The notes beneath the pieces were generated by a model. That model was not told the DNA's origin. It searched no databases and saw only the letters and a program-made list of their open reading frames with translations. This document shows positions 1-7,763 of a stretch of 17,317 nt of DNA, one piece after another (positions within the stretch are counted from its first letter, which is position 1; the number at the start of each line of letters is the position of its first letter). Made by a program: the position numbers and the translations under genes. The stretch spans positions 1 to 17,317 of the forward strand of contig JAEZBO010000025.1 of NCBI GenBank assembly GCA_023427085.1. Reading direction: 5' to 3'. The stretch is from Pseudomonadota bacterium. Its GTDB lineage: Bacteria > Pseudomonadota > Gammaproteobacteria > Burkholderiales > Burkholderiaceae_B.

Positions 1-50
1 CACCCCCCGGCGCCGCGCCCCCCCCCCCGGCGGGCGCGCGCCCCGCACTG
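1..50. repeat. Low-complexity C/G tract
   Basis: The first 50 bases are almost only C and G and include an uninterrupted run of 11 C (about 18-28). No reading frame or site is recognisable in it. It may be a genuine GC-rich intergenic stretch or a poor-quality contig end; the sequence alone does not decide. Confidence 0.5.
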
Positions 51-52
51 CA

Positions 53-103
53 AGGGCGGTCCGGCTCCGGTAGCATATGGCCAGACCGCCCTCTTCTTTT
101 TCC
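53..103 (+). terminator. Candidate intrinsic terminator of an upstream gene
   Basis: A 9-bp inverted repeat (53-61 AGGGCGGTC, 84-92 GACCGCCCT) is followed by a pyrimidine tract CTTCTTTTTCC at 93-103. The loop is long (22 nt), but three further inner pairs are possible. It would end a rightward gene lying off the left edge and separate it from the membrane-protein gene at 132. The T tract is interrupted, so confidence is moderate. Confidence 0.5.
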
Positions 104-131
104 GTCCGCCCCGGCTGCGGGGCCACATGCC

Positions 132-533
132 ATGCAATCCTTCCTCTATCCCGCCCTGTCGTTCACGTTCAGCCTGTTCGTCGCCTGTGCGAGCGTGTTC
201 CTGATCTCCGGGATCTACCTGTATTTCTTCAAGCTCGATCGCACCAATCGTGTCATGAAGCACCCCTATCTCGAGCACCAGCCCTTCGAACGGTATCCGC
301 GTTCCTTGCAGATGGGCATGCTGATGGATTACTTCTTTCGCATCGCCTTCCCGAACAGCCAGTTCTCGCTGATCGGCCATGCCAACCGGCAGCTCGCGCA
401 CATCGACCCCAAGTCGGTCCCGACCGACGTCAAGTGGCCGCTGCTGGGCCTGTGGGGGGGCTGCTGGCTCGGCCTGTTCGCGATGATCTGTGTCTGGATC
501 CTGCTGGCGCTGGGCGCCAACTTCGCACTCTGA
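132..533 (+). CDS. Small membrane protein of unknown function, two predicted helices
   Basis: 133-residue protein that I do not recognise. Two hydrophobic segments are obvious: about residues 8-32 (PALSFTFSLFVACASVFLIS onward) and 103-131 (WPLLGLWGGCWLGLFAMICV onward). Between them lies a soluble loop of about 70 residues rich in Arg, His and aromatic residues (for example HPYLEH and FERYPRSLQMG). This suggests an inner-membrane protein with both termini on the same side. The start is the ATG at 132; only a weak G-rich stretch precedes it. The next gene begins 35 bp downstream on the same strand with a good ribosome site, so the two may be cotranscribed. The coding call rests on the clean membrane pattern and a position that fits between terminator and next gene. 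Function is unknown. Confidence 0.7.
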   Translation: MQSFLYPALSFTFSLFVACASVFLISGIYLYFFKLDRTNRVMKHPYLEHQPFERYPRSLQMGMLMDYFFRIAFPNSQFSLIGHANRQLAHIDPKSVPTDVKWPLLGLWGGCWLGLFAMICVWILLALGANFAL

Positions 534-568
534 GCCTGCCTCTGAAGTCCGCTTTCCAAGGAGCCACC

Positions 569-844
569 ATGAGCACCGACGTCCGCCATAATCCGCAGTC
601 TTCCCGCTTCGAGGCGCAGGTCGACGGACACGCCTGCGTGCTTGACTACCGGCTCGACGGCAAGACGATGATCATCACCCACACCGGCGTGCCGTCGGCG
701 GTCGGCGGCCGGGGCATTGCCTCCGACCTGACCCGGACCGCGCTCGAGCATGCCCGCAGCGAAGGCTGGACGGTGGTGCCGGCCTGCTCCTACGCCGACG
801 CGTACATCCGCCGCCATCCCGAGTACGCCAGCCTGCTGGCTTGA
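569..844 (+). CDS. Small GNAT-like N-acetyltransferase (YjdJ-type)
   Basis: 91-residue protein matching the short GCN5-related acetyltransferase family (COG2388, Acetyltransf_CG). Members consist of little more than the acetyl-CoA-binding core. Residues 41-54 (VPSAVGGRGIASDL) are the acetyl-CoA pyrophosphate loop, with the typical G-x-G-I-A. Residues 70-88 (PACSYADAYIRRHPEYASL) carry the conserved Cys (C73), Tyr and the HPEY signature. The natural substrate of this family is not established, so no reaction is assigned beyond acyl-CoA binding. The ATG at 569 is chosen because AAGGAG (558-563) lies 5 nt upstream and the length fits the family. The same frame stays open far upstream, but that part overlaps the preceding gene and has no family similarity. 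It probably shares a transcript with the membrane protein before it. Confidence 0.85.
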   Translation: MSTDVRHNPQSSRFEAQVDGHACVLDYRLDGKTMIITHTGVPSAVGGRGIASDLTRTALEHARSEGWTVVPACSYADAYIRRHPEYASLLA

Positions 845-866
845 AGCGCCTGTCGGCGCGGCCCGG

Positions 867-1625
867 CTAGAGCCAGCCGGCCACGCTCTGGCCCACCAGC
901 CCGATACCCGCGACCGCCAGCAGAAACAGCACCATGCGGCGGATCAGCCGGACCGACTGGGTTGGCCCGTAGCGCTGCACCAGCCACGTCACGGCCAGCA
1001 CGACCGGCATGGCCTCGAGCGTCATCCACGCGGCGCTGGCCGTGAAGCTGCCTTCGGCCAGCACCAGCGCCAGCCGCAGCAGGGCATTGGCGCCAAACAG
1101 CACGGCCAGGCTGCCGCGCACCAGGTCCAGCGCCATCGGCTGGCGATAGAACAGATAGACGATGGGCGGGCCGGACGCCGAGAACAGGCCGCCGAGCACG
1201 CCGCCCAGCGCCCCCACCAATGCGAACGCGCCACGGCCGGAGACCTGCTTGAGGGCGGTCGATCGCGCGCCCAGCAACAGCGCGCAGCCCAGGATCGTCA
1301 GGCCCAGCAGCCCTTGCAGCACCAGCGTGGCGCCGGCGCTGAAGCGATGCAGCAGCCACAGGCCGAGCGGCACGCACAGCAGGCTGGCCAGCATCGCCGG
1401 TGCCAGTTGCGGCCACGGCAAGGTGGGCCGGCGGCGCGCGAACAGCGCCACCAGGTTGACCAGCACCAGCACGCCGACGACGTTGGTGACGTCGGTCATC
1501 GGCGCCACGCCGAACACGCTGGTCAGCCCCAGCAACATCAGCCCGAAGGCAAAACCGGTGAGGGTCTGCGCGCCGGTCGCGATCGCGACGCACAGCAGGA
1601 ACAGGGCGTGGTCCAGCAGGTTCAT
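867..1625 (-). CDS. TauE/SafE family membrane permease
   Basis: 252-residue integral membrane protein of the TauE/SafE family (formerly DUF81), proposed exporters of sulfite, sulfoacetate and similar organic anions. About eight hydrophobic segments are visible. The two internal repeats carry the expected glycine-rich signatures: residues 18-34 (GAQTLTGFAFGLMLLGL) and 138-157, with SGPP at 151-154. An Arg-rich cytoplasmic loop lies near 64-66. The ATG at 1625 is forced: an in-frame TGA lies one codon upstream. No clear Shine-Dalgarno sequence precedes it. It is divergent from the YchJ-like gene across a 176-bp intergenic region (1626-1801) and convergent with the acetyltransferase gene, whose stop is 22 bp away. 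There are no sulfur-metabolism neighbours, so the substrate cannot be inferred. Confidence 0.88.
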   Translation of the reverse strand: MNLLDHALFLLCVAIATGAQTLTGFAFGLMLLGLTSVFGVAPMTDVTNVVGVLVLVNLVALFARRRPTLPWPQLAPAMLASLLCVPLGLWLLHRFSAGATLVLQGLLGLTILGCALLLGARSTALKQVSGRGAFALVGALGGVLGGLFSASGPPIVYLFYRQPMALDLVRGSLAVLFGANALLRLALVLAEGSFTASAAWMTLEAMPVVLAVTWLVQRYGPTQSVRLIRRMVLFLLAVAGIGLVGQSVAGWL

Positions 1626-1801
1626 ACATCAACGGACACAGCGGGCCAGCCGGCTCGCCGCGTCTAATCTCTTCTGGTAATTTGATCGACGATCTTACGC
1701 CTTTATCGGAAATATCGTCGCGGCGCGCCGCATGTGCAGCCGGCGCTTCTGGCATGCTGCGGCCTGCGCGATGCGCGCGTTCCCCTTTTGCCGAGCCCGA
1801 C

Positions 1802-2206
1802 ATGCCCCAGCCTTCCTCCAGCGCCAGCCTGCCCTGCCCCTGCGGCCGCCCGCTCGCCTATCAACGCTGCTGCCAGCGCTGGCACCAAGGTCCCGAGCAC
1901 CTGGCGGCCCCCGATGCCGAAACGCTGATGCGCTCGCGCTACAGCGCCTTCGTGCTCGACCAACTCGACTACCTGCTGTCGACCTGGGATCCGGCGACCC
2001 GGCCGGCCTCGCTGGACCCCAATCCAGCGGGCCTGAAGTGGTTGGGGCTGACGGTCAAACGGCATCAGCGACTGGACGATGACCGCGCGCGGGTCGAATT
2101 CGTCGCGCGCAGCCGGGTCGACGGCCGCGGCCAGCGCCTGCACGAAACCAGCCGGTTCGTGCGGCGCGACGGGCGCTGGTTCTACGTCGACGGCGATATC
2201 GCCTGA
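1802..2206 (+). CDS. YchJ/UPF0225 family SEC-C motif protein
   Basis: 134-residue protein of the UPF0225 (YchJ) family: an N-terminal SEC-C-type zinc-binding motif followed by an NTF2-like fold. The cysteines are C12, C14, C23 and C24 (CPCG, then CC), as expected for the metal site. The family signature RSRYSAFV is at 44-51, with the Y-L-x-x-T-W-D-P block at about 57-64 and FVARSRVDGRGQRLHETSRF at 100-119. The biochemical role of the family is not known; a role in binding proteins or nucleic acids is only suggested by the SEC-C motif. The ATG at 1802 is preferred over upstream in-frame codons because residue 1 there matches the family N-terminus and the upstream extension is low-complexity. 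The ribosome site is weak. acnB follows 131 bp downstream but has its own promoter. Confidence 0.9.
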   Translation: MPQPSSSASLPCPCGRPLAYQRCCQRWHQGPEHLAAPDAETLMRSRYSAFVLDQLDYLLSTWDPATRPASLDPNPAGLKWLGLTVKRHQRLDDDRARVEFVARSRVDGRGQRLHETSRFVRRDGRWFYVDGDIA

Positions 2207-2238
2207 ACGGCGCCAGCGTTGCGGGCATGCCACCCAAG

Positions 2239-2257
2239 TCTTATATAAGATACAAGA
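2239..2257 (+). promoter_or_regulatory. Operator-like palindrome upstream of acnB
   Basis: The perfect 12-bp palindrome TCTTATATAAGA (2239-2250) is followed by TAC and a third half-site AAGA (2254-2257). An outer inverted repeat GTCTT/AAGAC (2238-2242 and 2254-2258) frames it. It ends 3 bp before the -35 hexamer. The same 19-bp pattern, differing at two positions, lies upstream of acnA, which strongly suggests a common transcription factor. GntR-type regulators of TCA-cycle genes are a reasonable guess for Betaproteobacteria, but no regulator gene is in the window. Confidence 0.75.
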
Positions 2258-2260
2258 CCA

Positions 2261-2289
2261 TTGATACAGGGCTTACCTTCCCGTACAAT
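2261..2289 (+). promoter_or_regulatory. Sigma-70 promoter of acnB
   Basis: The -35 element TTGATA (2261-2266) and the -10 element TACAAT (2284-2289) are separated by exactly 17 bp; each differs from consensus at one position. Transcription would start near 2296, giving a leader of about 40 nt before the acnB ATG at 2338. The operator-like palindrome sits immediately upstream. Confidence 0.8.
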
Positions 2290-2337
2290 TTCCGGCCATA
2301 ACCCTTCCTCCAACCTCGTCTTTCTCAGGCCGCCTCC

Positions 2338-4929
2338 ATGCTGGAAACCTACCGCCAACACGTTGCCGAACGCGCAGCCCTGGGCATCGTGCCCCTGCCT
2401 CTTTCGGCCAAGCAGACCGCCGAACTGATCGAACTGATCAAGAATCCGCCGCAAGGCGAAGCGCAGAACCTGGTCGAGCTGCTGACCCACCGTGTGCCGG
2501 CCGGCGTGGATGACGCCGCCAAGGTCAAGGCCTCGTTCCTGGCCGCCGTGGCGCTGGGCAAGGAAGCTTGTACGCTGATCAGCCGCGCCCGCGCGACCGA
2601 GCTGCTGGGCACCATGCTGGGCGGCTACAACATCGGCCCGCTGATCCAGCTGCTGGACGACGCCGAGGTCGGCGCGATCGCCGCCGAGGCGCTCAAGACC
2701 ACGCTGCTGATGTTCGACGCCTTCCATGACGTCAAGGAAAAGGCCGACCAGGGCAACGCAAACGCCCGCGCCGTGCTGCAGAGCTGGGCCGATGCTGAGT
2801 GGTTCACCAGCCGCCCCGAAGTGCCGCAGAGCCTGACTATCACGGTCTTCAAGGTGCCCGGCGAAACCAATACCGACGACCTGTCGCCGGCGCCCGACGC
2901 CACCACGCGGCCCGACATCCCGATGCACGCGCTGGCCATGCTCAAGAACAAGCGCGAAGGCGCCGCGTTCGAACCCGAAGAAGACGGCAAGCGCGGCCCG
3001 GTGCAATTCATCAACAGCCTCAAGGACAAGGGCCATCTGGTCGCCTACGTGGGCGACGTGGTCGGCACCGGCTCCTCGCGCAAGTCGGCCACCAACTCGG
3101 TGCTGTGGTTCACCGGCGAAGACATCCCGTTCGTGCCGAACAAACGTTTCGGCGGCGTGTGCCTGGGCAGCAAGATCGCCCCGATCTTCTACAACACCAT
3201 GGAAGACGCCGGCGCGCTGCCGATCGAGCTCGACGTCTCGCAGATGGAAATGGGCGACGTGGTCGAGCTGCGTCCCTACGACGGCAAGGCCCTGAAGGAC
3301 GGCCAGGTCATCGCCGAATTCACCGTCAAGTCGGACGTGCTGTTCGATGAAGTGCGCGCCGGCGGCCGCATTCCGCTGATCATCGGCCGCGGCCTGACCG
3401 CCAAGGCCCGCGAAGCGCTGGGCCTGGCGCCGTCGACGCTGTTCCGCCTGCCCAAGAACCCGGTCGACTCGGGCCGCGGTTACTCGCTGGCGCAAAAGAT
3501 GGTGGGCCGTGCCTGCGGCCTGGCCGACGACCAGGGCATCCGTCCGGGCACCTACTGCGAACCGAAGATGACCTCGGTCGGCAGCCAGGACACAACCGGC
3601 CCGATGACCCGCGACGAGCTCAAGGACCTGGCCTGCCTGGGCTTCTCGGCCGACCTGGTGATGCAGTCGTTCTGCCATACCGCCGCTTACCCCAAGCCGG
3701 TCGACGTCAAGACGCACCACACGCTGCCCGACTTCATCAGCACCCGCGGCGGCATCTCGCTGCGCCCCGGCGACGGCGTGATCCACTCGTGGCTCAACCG
3801 CATGCTGCTGCCCGACACGGTCGGCACCGGCGGCGATTCGCACACGCGCTTCCCGATCGGCATTTCCTTCCCGGCCGGTTCGGGCCTGGTGGCGTTCGCC
3901 GCCGCCACCGGCGTGATGCCGCTGGACATGCCCGAATCGGTGCTGGTGCGCTTCAAGGGCAAGATGCAGCCGGGCGTGACGCTGCGCGACCTGGTCAATG
4001 CCATCCCCTACTACGCGATCCAGCAGGGCCTGCTGACGGTCGCCAAGCAAGGCAAGAAGAACATCTTCTCGGGCCGCATCCTCGAAATCGAAGGGCTGCC
4101 CGACCTCAAGGTCGAGCAGGCCTTCGAGCTCTCCGACGCGTCGGCCGAACGTTCGGCCGCCGGCTGCTCGGTGCGCCTGAACAAAGAGCCGATCATCGAG
4201 TACATCAACAGCAACATCGTGATGCTCAAGTGGATGATCGCCAACGGCTACCAGGACGAACGTTCGCTGGCGCGCCGCATCAAGGCGATGGAAGCCTGGC
4301 TGGCCGATCCCAAGCTGCTCGAACCCGATGCCGACGCCGAATACGCGGCCGTGATCGAGATCGACCTGGCCGACGTGCACGAGCCCATCGTCGCCTGCCC
4401 CAACGATCCCGACGACGTCAAGACGCTGTCCGACGTGGCCGGCGCCAAGATCGACGAAGTGTTCATCGGCAGCTGCATGACCAACATCGGCCACTTCCGC
4501 GCGGCGTCCAAGCTGCTCGAGGGCAAGCGTGACATCCCGGTCAAGCTGTGGGTCGCGCCGCCGACCAAGATGGACGCGGCGCAACTGACCGAGGAGGGCC
4601 ACTACGGCGTGTTCGGCACCGCCGGCGCGCGCACCGAGATGCCGGGCTGCTCGCTGTGCATGGGCAACCAGGCACAGGTGCGCGAGGGCGCGACGGTGAT
4701 GTCGACCAGCACCCGCAACTTCCCCAACCGCCTGGGCAAGAACACCAACGTCTACCTGGGTTCGGCCGAACTGGCCGCCATCTGCTCGCGCCTGGGCCGC
4801 ATCCCGACCAAGGACGAGTACATGGTCGACATGGGCGTGCTCGACAAGAGCGGCGACCAGATCTACCAGTACCTGAACTTCGACAAGATCGACGACTACA
4901 AGGACGTGGCCGACACCGTCCAGGTCTGA
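2338..4929 (+). CDS. acnB: Aconitate hydratase B (bifunctional AcnB)
   Basis: 863-residue AcnB, the main TCA-cycle aconitase, which isomerises citrate to isocitrate through cis-aconitate; many AcnB proteins also hydrate 2-methyl-cis-aconitate. The domain order is that of AcnB rather than AcnA: an N-terminal HEAT-like helical domain (about 1-160), then the swivel domain with TDDLSPAPDA and GTGSSRKSATNS (about 180-260), then the catalytic domains. GGDSHTRFPIG (substrate-binding His/Ser region) is near residue 500. The [4Fe-4S] ligands are C713 (GSCMTNIGHF) and C771 and C774 (GCSLCMGNQ), close to E. coli C710, C769 and C772. Length is as expected (E. coli 865). The ATG at 2338 follows CAGG with 8-nt spacing. 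It is monocistronic by layout: own promoter upstream and strong terminator downstream. Confidence 0.98.
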   Translation: MLETYRQHVAERAALGIVPLPLSAKQTAELIELIKNPPQGEAQNLVELLTHRVPAGVDDAAKVKASFLAAVALGKEACTLISRARATELLGTMLGGYNIGPLIQLLDDAEVGAIAAEALKTTLLMFDAFHDVKEKADQGNANARAVLQSWADAEWFTSRPEVPQSLTITVFKVPGETNTDDLSPAPDATTRPDIPMHALAMLKNKREGAAFEPEEDGKRGPVQFINSLKDKGHLVAYVGDVVGTGSSRKSATNSVLWFTGEDIPFVPNKRFGGVCLGSKIAPIFYNTMEDAGALPIELDVSQMEMGDVVELRPYDGKALKDGQVIAEFTVKSDVLFDEVRAGGRIPLIIGRGLTAKAREALGLAPSTLFRLPKNPVDSGRGYSLAQKMVGRACGLADDQGIRPGTYCEPKMTSVGSQDTTGPMTRDELKDLACLGFSADLVMQSFCHTAAYPKPVDVKTHHTLPDFISTRGGISLRPGDGVIHSWLNRMLLPDTVGTGGDSHTRFPIGISFPAGSGLVAFAAATGVMPLDMPESVLVRFKGKMQPGVTLRDLVNAIPYYAIQQGLLTVAKQGKKNIFSGRILEIEGLPDLKVEQAFELSDASAERSAAGCSVRLNKEPIIEYINSNIVMLKWMIANGYQDERSLARRIKAMEAWLADPKLLEPDADAEYAAVIEIDLADVHEPIVACPNDPDDVKTLSDVAGAKIDEVFIGSCMTNIGHFRAASKLLEGKRDIPVKLWVAPPTKMDAAQLTEEGHYGVFGTAGARTEMPGCSLCMGNQAQVREGATVMSTSTRNFPNRLGKNTNVYLGSAELAAICSRLGRIPTKDEYMVDMGVLDKSGDQIYQYLNFDKIDDYKDVADTVQV

Positions 4930-4937
4930 CGGCCGAC

Positions 4938-4958
4938 GGCCGGCCCGGTGGGCCGGCC
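4938..4958. repeat. Short GC-rich hairpin after acnB
   Basis: A 9-bp perfect inverted repeat (GGCCGGCCC at 4938-4946, GGGCCGGCC at 4950-4958) with a GGT loop begins 8 bases after the acnB stop. There is no T tract, so it is not a terminator by itself; it could protect the mRNA 3' end or assist the terminator that follows. Confidence 0.5.
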
Positions 4959-4974
4959 TGGCGCCCAAACGATC

Positions 4975-5011
4975 AAGCCCCGCTGCGCTGGCGCGTAGCG
5001 GGGCTTTTTTT
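4975..5011 (+). terminator. Intrinsic terminator of acnB
   Basis: The 10-bp perfect stem AAGCCCCGCT (4975-4984) / AGCGGGGCTT (4997-5006) is followed by an unbroken T run to 5011. The 12-nt loop contains GCGC on both sides and can extend the stem. It separates acnB from the convergent 110-residue gene. Confidence 0.92.
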
Positions 5012-5062
5012 CGATCGCGGCCGGGGTGGCGGTGTGATCGCCGGTGTCGGGCGGGCTGGCGT

Positions 5063-5395
5063 TCAGCCCAGCGGCTTGATGCCGACCGTGTAGGCGGCCG
5101 CGTTGCCGCGCGCCGCGTTGCGGATCTTCAGCATGTTGCCGTTGGGCGAAAAATCGAAGGACTGCAGCGGCACCTCGAACCACACGTGGAAACTGGTGCG
5201 GGCGAACTCGGGCACCCAGACACGCGGGCGTTCGTCGTTGCACGAGAACTCGACCACCGTGCGGTCCAGCGTCATCGGCCGCGTATTGCCGATCCGGTAG
5301 CTGGCCTTGAGTTCGGCACGCTGGATCTTGCCCGGCTCCCAGGGCAGGCCGATGCTGGCCATGAAATTCTTGATGGGAAGAATGGGGTCGGACAA
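5063..5395 (-). CDS. Hypothetical protein, 110 residues
   Basis: I do not recognise this protein. It has no signal peptide or membrane segment. It alternates hydrophobic and polar residues (for example SFHVWFEVPLQSFDF at 68-82), suggesting a beta-rich soluble fold, and has a single cysteine (C52, in EFSCNDERPRVWVPEF). I place the start at the TTG at 5395 because GGAG (5404-5407, read on the minus strand) lies 8 nt upstream, giving MSDPILPIKNF as N-terminus. The frame stays open to an ATG at 5482, and an internal ATG at 5362 is also possible. It lies 103 bp downstream of the first siderophore receptor on the same strand, separated from it by a strong hairpin, and convergent with acnB. It could be a late gene of the receptor transcript or independent. 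Confidence 0.7.
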   Translation of the reverse strand: MSDPILPIKNFMASIGLPWEPGKIQRAELKASYRIGNTRPMTLDRTVVEFSCNDERPRVWVPEFARTSFHVWFEVPLQSFDFSPNGNMLKIRNAARGNAAAYTVGIKPLG

Positions 5396-5448
5396 GGCGG
5401 GTTCTCCAGCAAAGGCGCAAACCGGCATTTTAGGGATTTTGCGCGGCG

Positions 5449-5470
5449 GCTGCCCGGGGACCCGGGCAGC
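5449..5470. repeat. Strong hairpin downstream of the first receptor gene
   Basis: GCTGCCCGGG (5449-5458) and CCCGGGCAGC (5461-5470) form a perfect 10-bp inverted repeat with a 2-nt centre. On the minus strand it starts about 28 bases after the stop of the receptor at 5499 and is not followed by a T run. It may attenuate or stabilise the receptor transcript before the 110-residue gene. Confidence 0.5.
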
Positions 5471-5498
5471 GTGACGCAGCAAGCCTGGCTCGCGAGGC

Positions 5499-7703
5499 TC
5501 AGAACTCGACGCTGGCGGTCAGCGAGAAGGTGCGCGGCGAACCCAGCACCAGGTAGCCCGATCCCGGGAAACCGCCGACCGACGACCAGTAGTCGCGGTT
5601 GGCGATGTTCTCGACGCGGGCGCGCCAGGTCACGACGCTGTCGCCCATCGTGGTCATGTAGCGCAAGCCGGCGTCGAAGCGGGTCCAGCCGGGCACCTCG
5701 AGCGTGTTGGCGGCATTGGCATACGAGGCGCCGGTGTAGACCACCCGGCCGTCCAGCGCCAGCCCGTCGACGCCGGGCACGTCCCACTCCAGGCCCAGCG
5801 TGCCCTGCCAGCGCGGCACGCCGATGACCCGCCGGCCTTCGGTGGCCGCGTTGCCGGTGGCCTTCTGCTCGGCGTCGAGCCAGGTCAGGCCGCCGAGCAC
5901 CCGCAGGTCGCGCGCGGCCTGGCCGTAGACGGTCAGTTCCAGGCCCTGGTGCCTGTCCTTGCCGGCCTCTTCGAAGACCCGCGCGGCGTTGACGTAGGCG
6001 CTCGGCTTGTCGGTGGTGAAGTACGCCAGCCCGGCGCCGAGATCGCCGCTGTCGTATTTGACGCCGACCTCTTTCTGCTTGGACACATAGGGCGACAGCA
6101 TCTCGCCGCCGTTGACGACCGGCAGGCCGCCCTGCGTGATCGGCGCGGTGCCGCCTTGCGCCAGCGACTCGATGTAGTTGGCGTACAGCGAAACCTGCGG
6201 CGCGACGCGCCAGACGATGCCGGCGGCCGGCGAGTTGCGGCTTTGTTTGTAGGCCGCGCCAGGCGCGCCGGTGTTGTAGGCGTAGTTGCGCGAGTACAGG
6301 CGTTGATGGCGCACGCCCAGCGTCACCAGCAACTGCTCGTCGAACAGCGACAGCGTGTCGCCCAGCGCCACGCTCTGCATGCGGGTGCGGCCGTTCAGCG
6401 CCGGATCGGACAGCTGATTGCCGAACACCGCCGTGCTGCTCCAGTCGGGGCGATCGCGAAAGACCGGATCATGGATGTTCGTGGTGAAGGGATTGCGCGA
6501 ATCCGAGGCGTAGGCGTTTTTCTTGTCGAGTTCGAAGAACGAGCCGGCCAACACCACTTCGTGGCCGATGGCACCGGTCTGCAGCTTGGCGCGCAGGCCC
6601 AGTTCGCCGGTGTCGACGGTGTCCTCGCGGGTATTGTCGAAGCGCGAATAGGTGCCGGCGCCGGTCGCGCCGTTGGTCAGCGTGATGTTGGCCAGCGAGT
6701 TGTCTTCCTTGGTGTAGCGCCGGCCATAGGCGCCCCACGCGGTGACCTTGTCGTTGAAGTCATACTCGCCGCGCAGCGTGCCGAACACGTCACGTTCGTT
6801 CGAGTAGGTCCACGGCTGCGCATAGTTGCGGCGTGCATCGGGCGCCGACGGCACCTGCGTGACCGCCGCGCCTAGCGTGACGTTGGGACGCGGGCGCTTG
6901 AGGCGGTTGTCCTGCCAGCCCAGGTCGGCCGACAGGCGCAGCCGGTCGCCACGCCAGTCGACGCCGATCGCGCCGACGCTGGTGCGGCTGCGGGCGTCGT
7001 CGATGCCGGTCTCGCCGTTGCGATGGCCGACGTTCAGCCGCACGCCGACGCGGTCGTCGGGGCCGAAGCGGCGCGCGATATCGACCGCGCCCTGCCCCAT
7101 CGCGTCGCTGCTCCAGCCGGCCGTCACGCGCGTGAGCGGATCGTTGGGCGCACGCTTGGGCACCAGGTTGATGACGCCGCCGATGCCGCCGCCGGTGGGC
7201 GAGGCGCCGGTCAGGAACGCCGAGGCGCCACGCAGCACCTCGACCCGTTCGAACAGTTCGGTGGCGATGTACTGGCGCGGCAGCAGGCCATACAGGCCGT
7301 TATAGGCGACGTCATCCGAACCGAGGATGAAGCCACGCATGAAATAGCTTTCCTGGAAATTGCCGAAGCCGCGCGCCACCCGGATGCCCGGATCGTTCTG
7401 CAGCACGTCGCCGACGCTGTGCGCGTTGCGATCCTGGATCAAGGCGTTGGTGTAGCTGGTGACACTGAACGGCAGCGCCATGCTGTCGCGCGTGCCGAGG
7501 ATGCCGGCGCGCGCGCCGGTGGCGACCTGACCGCCCGCGTAGGCAGGCGCCAGGCCTTCGGCCGAGGCATCGGCACTGGCCTCGACGCGGATCGATTCGA
7601 GTTCGGTGACTGCGCCCTGGGCCTGCGCCCAGACCTGGCCCGGCAGGACGCCGGCTGCGCAATAAGACAGGGCCAGCGCCCCAGCCAACTTATGTTTCTG
7701 CAT
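5499..7703 (-). CDS. TonB-dependent siderophore receptor (first)
   Basis: 734-residue outer-membrane receptor that takes up a ferric siderophore using TonB energy. A signal peptide covers residues 1 to about 28 (basic start, hydrophobic core, AQA-like cleavage site). A TonB-box-like stretch ELESIRVEA follows at about 35-42. The plug domain spans about 70-185 and carries the signature VEVLRGASAFLTGASPTGGG and GGVINLVPKRA. The rest is a 22-strand-type beta barrel ending in the usual terminal aromatic residue (SVEF). Length fits the siderophore receptor family. The start is the ATG at 7703, which begins the signal peptide; the longer open frame upstream runs through the AT-rich promoter region. 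GGA lies 6 nt before the ATG. A Fur-box-like site is upstream. The ligand cannot be told from sequence by eye. Confidence 0.93.
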   Translation of the reverse strand: MQKHKLAGALALSYCAAGVLPGQVWAQAQGAVTELESIRVEASADASAEGLAPAYAGGQVATGARAGILGTRDSMALPFSVTSYTNALIQDRNAHSVGDVLQNDPGIRVARGFGNFQESYFMRGFILGSDDVAYNGLYGLLPRQYIATELFERVEVLRGASAFLTGASPTGGGIGGVINLVPKRAPNDPLTRVTAGWSSDAMGQGAVDIARRFGPDDRVGVRLNVGHRNGETGIDDARSRTSVGAIGVDWRGDRLRLSADLGWQDNRLKRPRPNVTLGAAVTQVPSAPDARRNYAQPWTYSNERDVFGTLRGEYDFNDKVTAWGAYGRRYTKEDNSLANITLTNGATGAGTYSRFDNTREDTVDTGELGLRAKLQTGAIGHEVVLAGSFFELDKKNAYASDSRNPFTTNIHDPVFRDRPDWSSTAVFGNQLSDPALNGRTRMQSVALGDTLSLFDEQLLVTLGVRHQRLYSRNYAYNTGAPGAAYKQSRNSPAAGIVWRVAPQVSLYANYIESLAQGGTAPITQGGLPVVNGGEMLSPYVSKQKEVGVKYDSGDLGAGLAYFTTDKPSAYVNAARVFEEAGKDRHQGLELTVYGQAARDLRVLGGLTWLDAEQKATGNAATEGRRVIGVPRWQGTLGLEWDVPGVDGLALDGRVVYTGASYANAANTLEVPGWTRFDAGLRYMTTMGDSVVTWRARVENIANRDYWSSVGGFPGSGYLVLGSPRTFSLTASVEF

Positions 7704-7763
7704 CGTAATTCCGTAAAACCGCACCCGGGGTGCAACAAGCGAATTCGCAAGGATACTATTAAC

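Noticed and set aside
1682..1801. N-terminal extension of the YchJ-like protein
   Set aside because: The extra 40 residues have no family similarity and occupy the divergent promoter region; the usual length is met from 1802.
1626..1801. Divergent promoters between the TauE/SafE and YchJ-like genes
   Set aside because: The 1671-1715 stretch is more AT-rich and has TTGATC at 1682, but no correctly spaced -10 on either strand could be supported.
750..1803. Open frames overlapping the TauE/SafE gene on both strands
   Set aside because: Gln/His/Arg-rich on the plus strand and Arg/Ala/Gly-rich on the minus strand. The membrane-protein frame at 867-1625 is the only one with a family pattern.
2182..4968. 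928-residue open frame on the minus strand opposite acnB
   Set aside because: His-, Val- and Arg-rich low-complexity translation with no family pattern. It is the mirror of the GC-biased acnB codons and covers acnB, its promoter and terminator.
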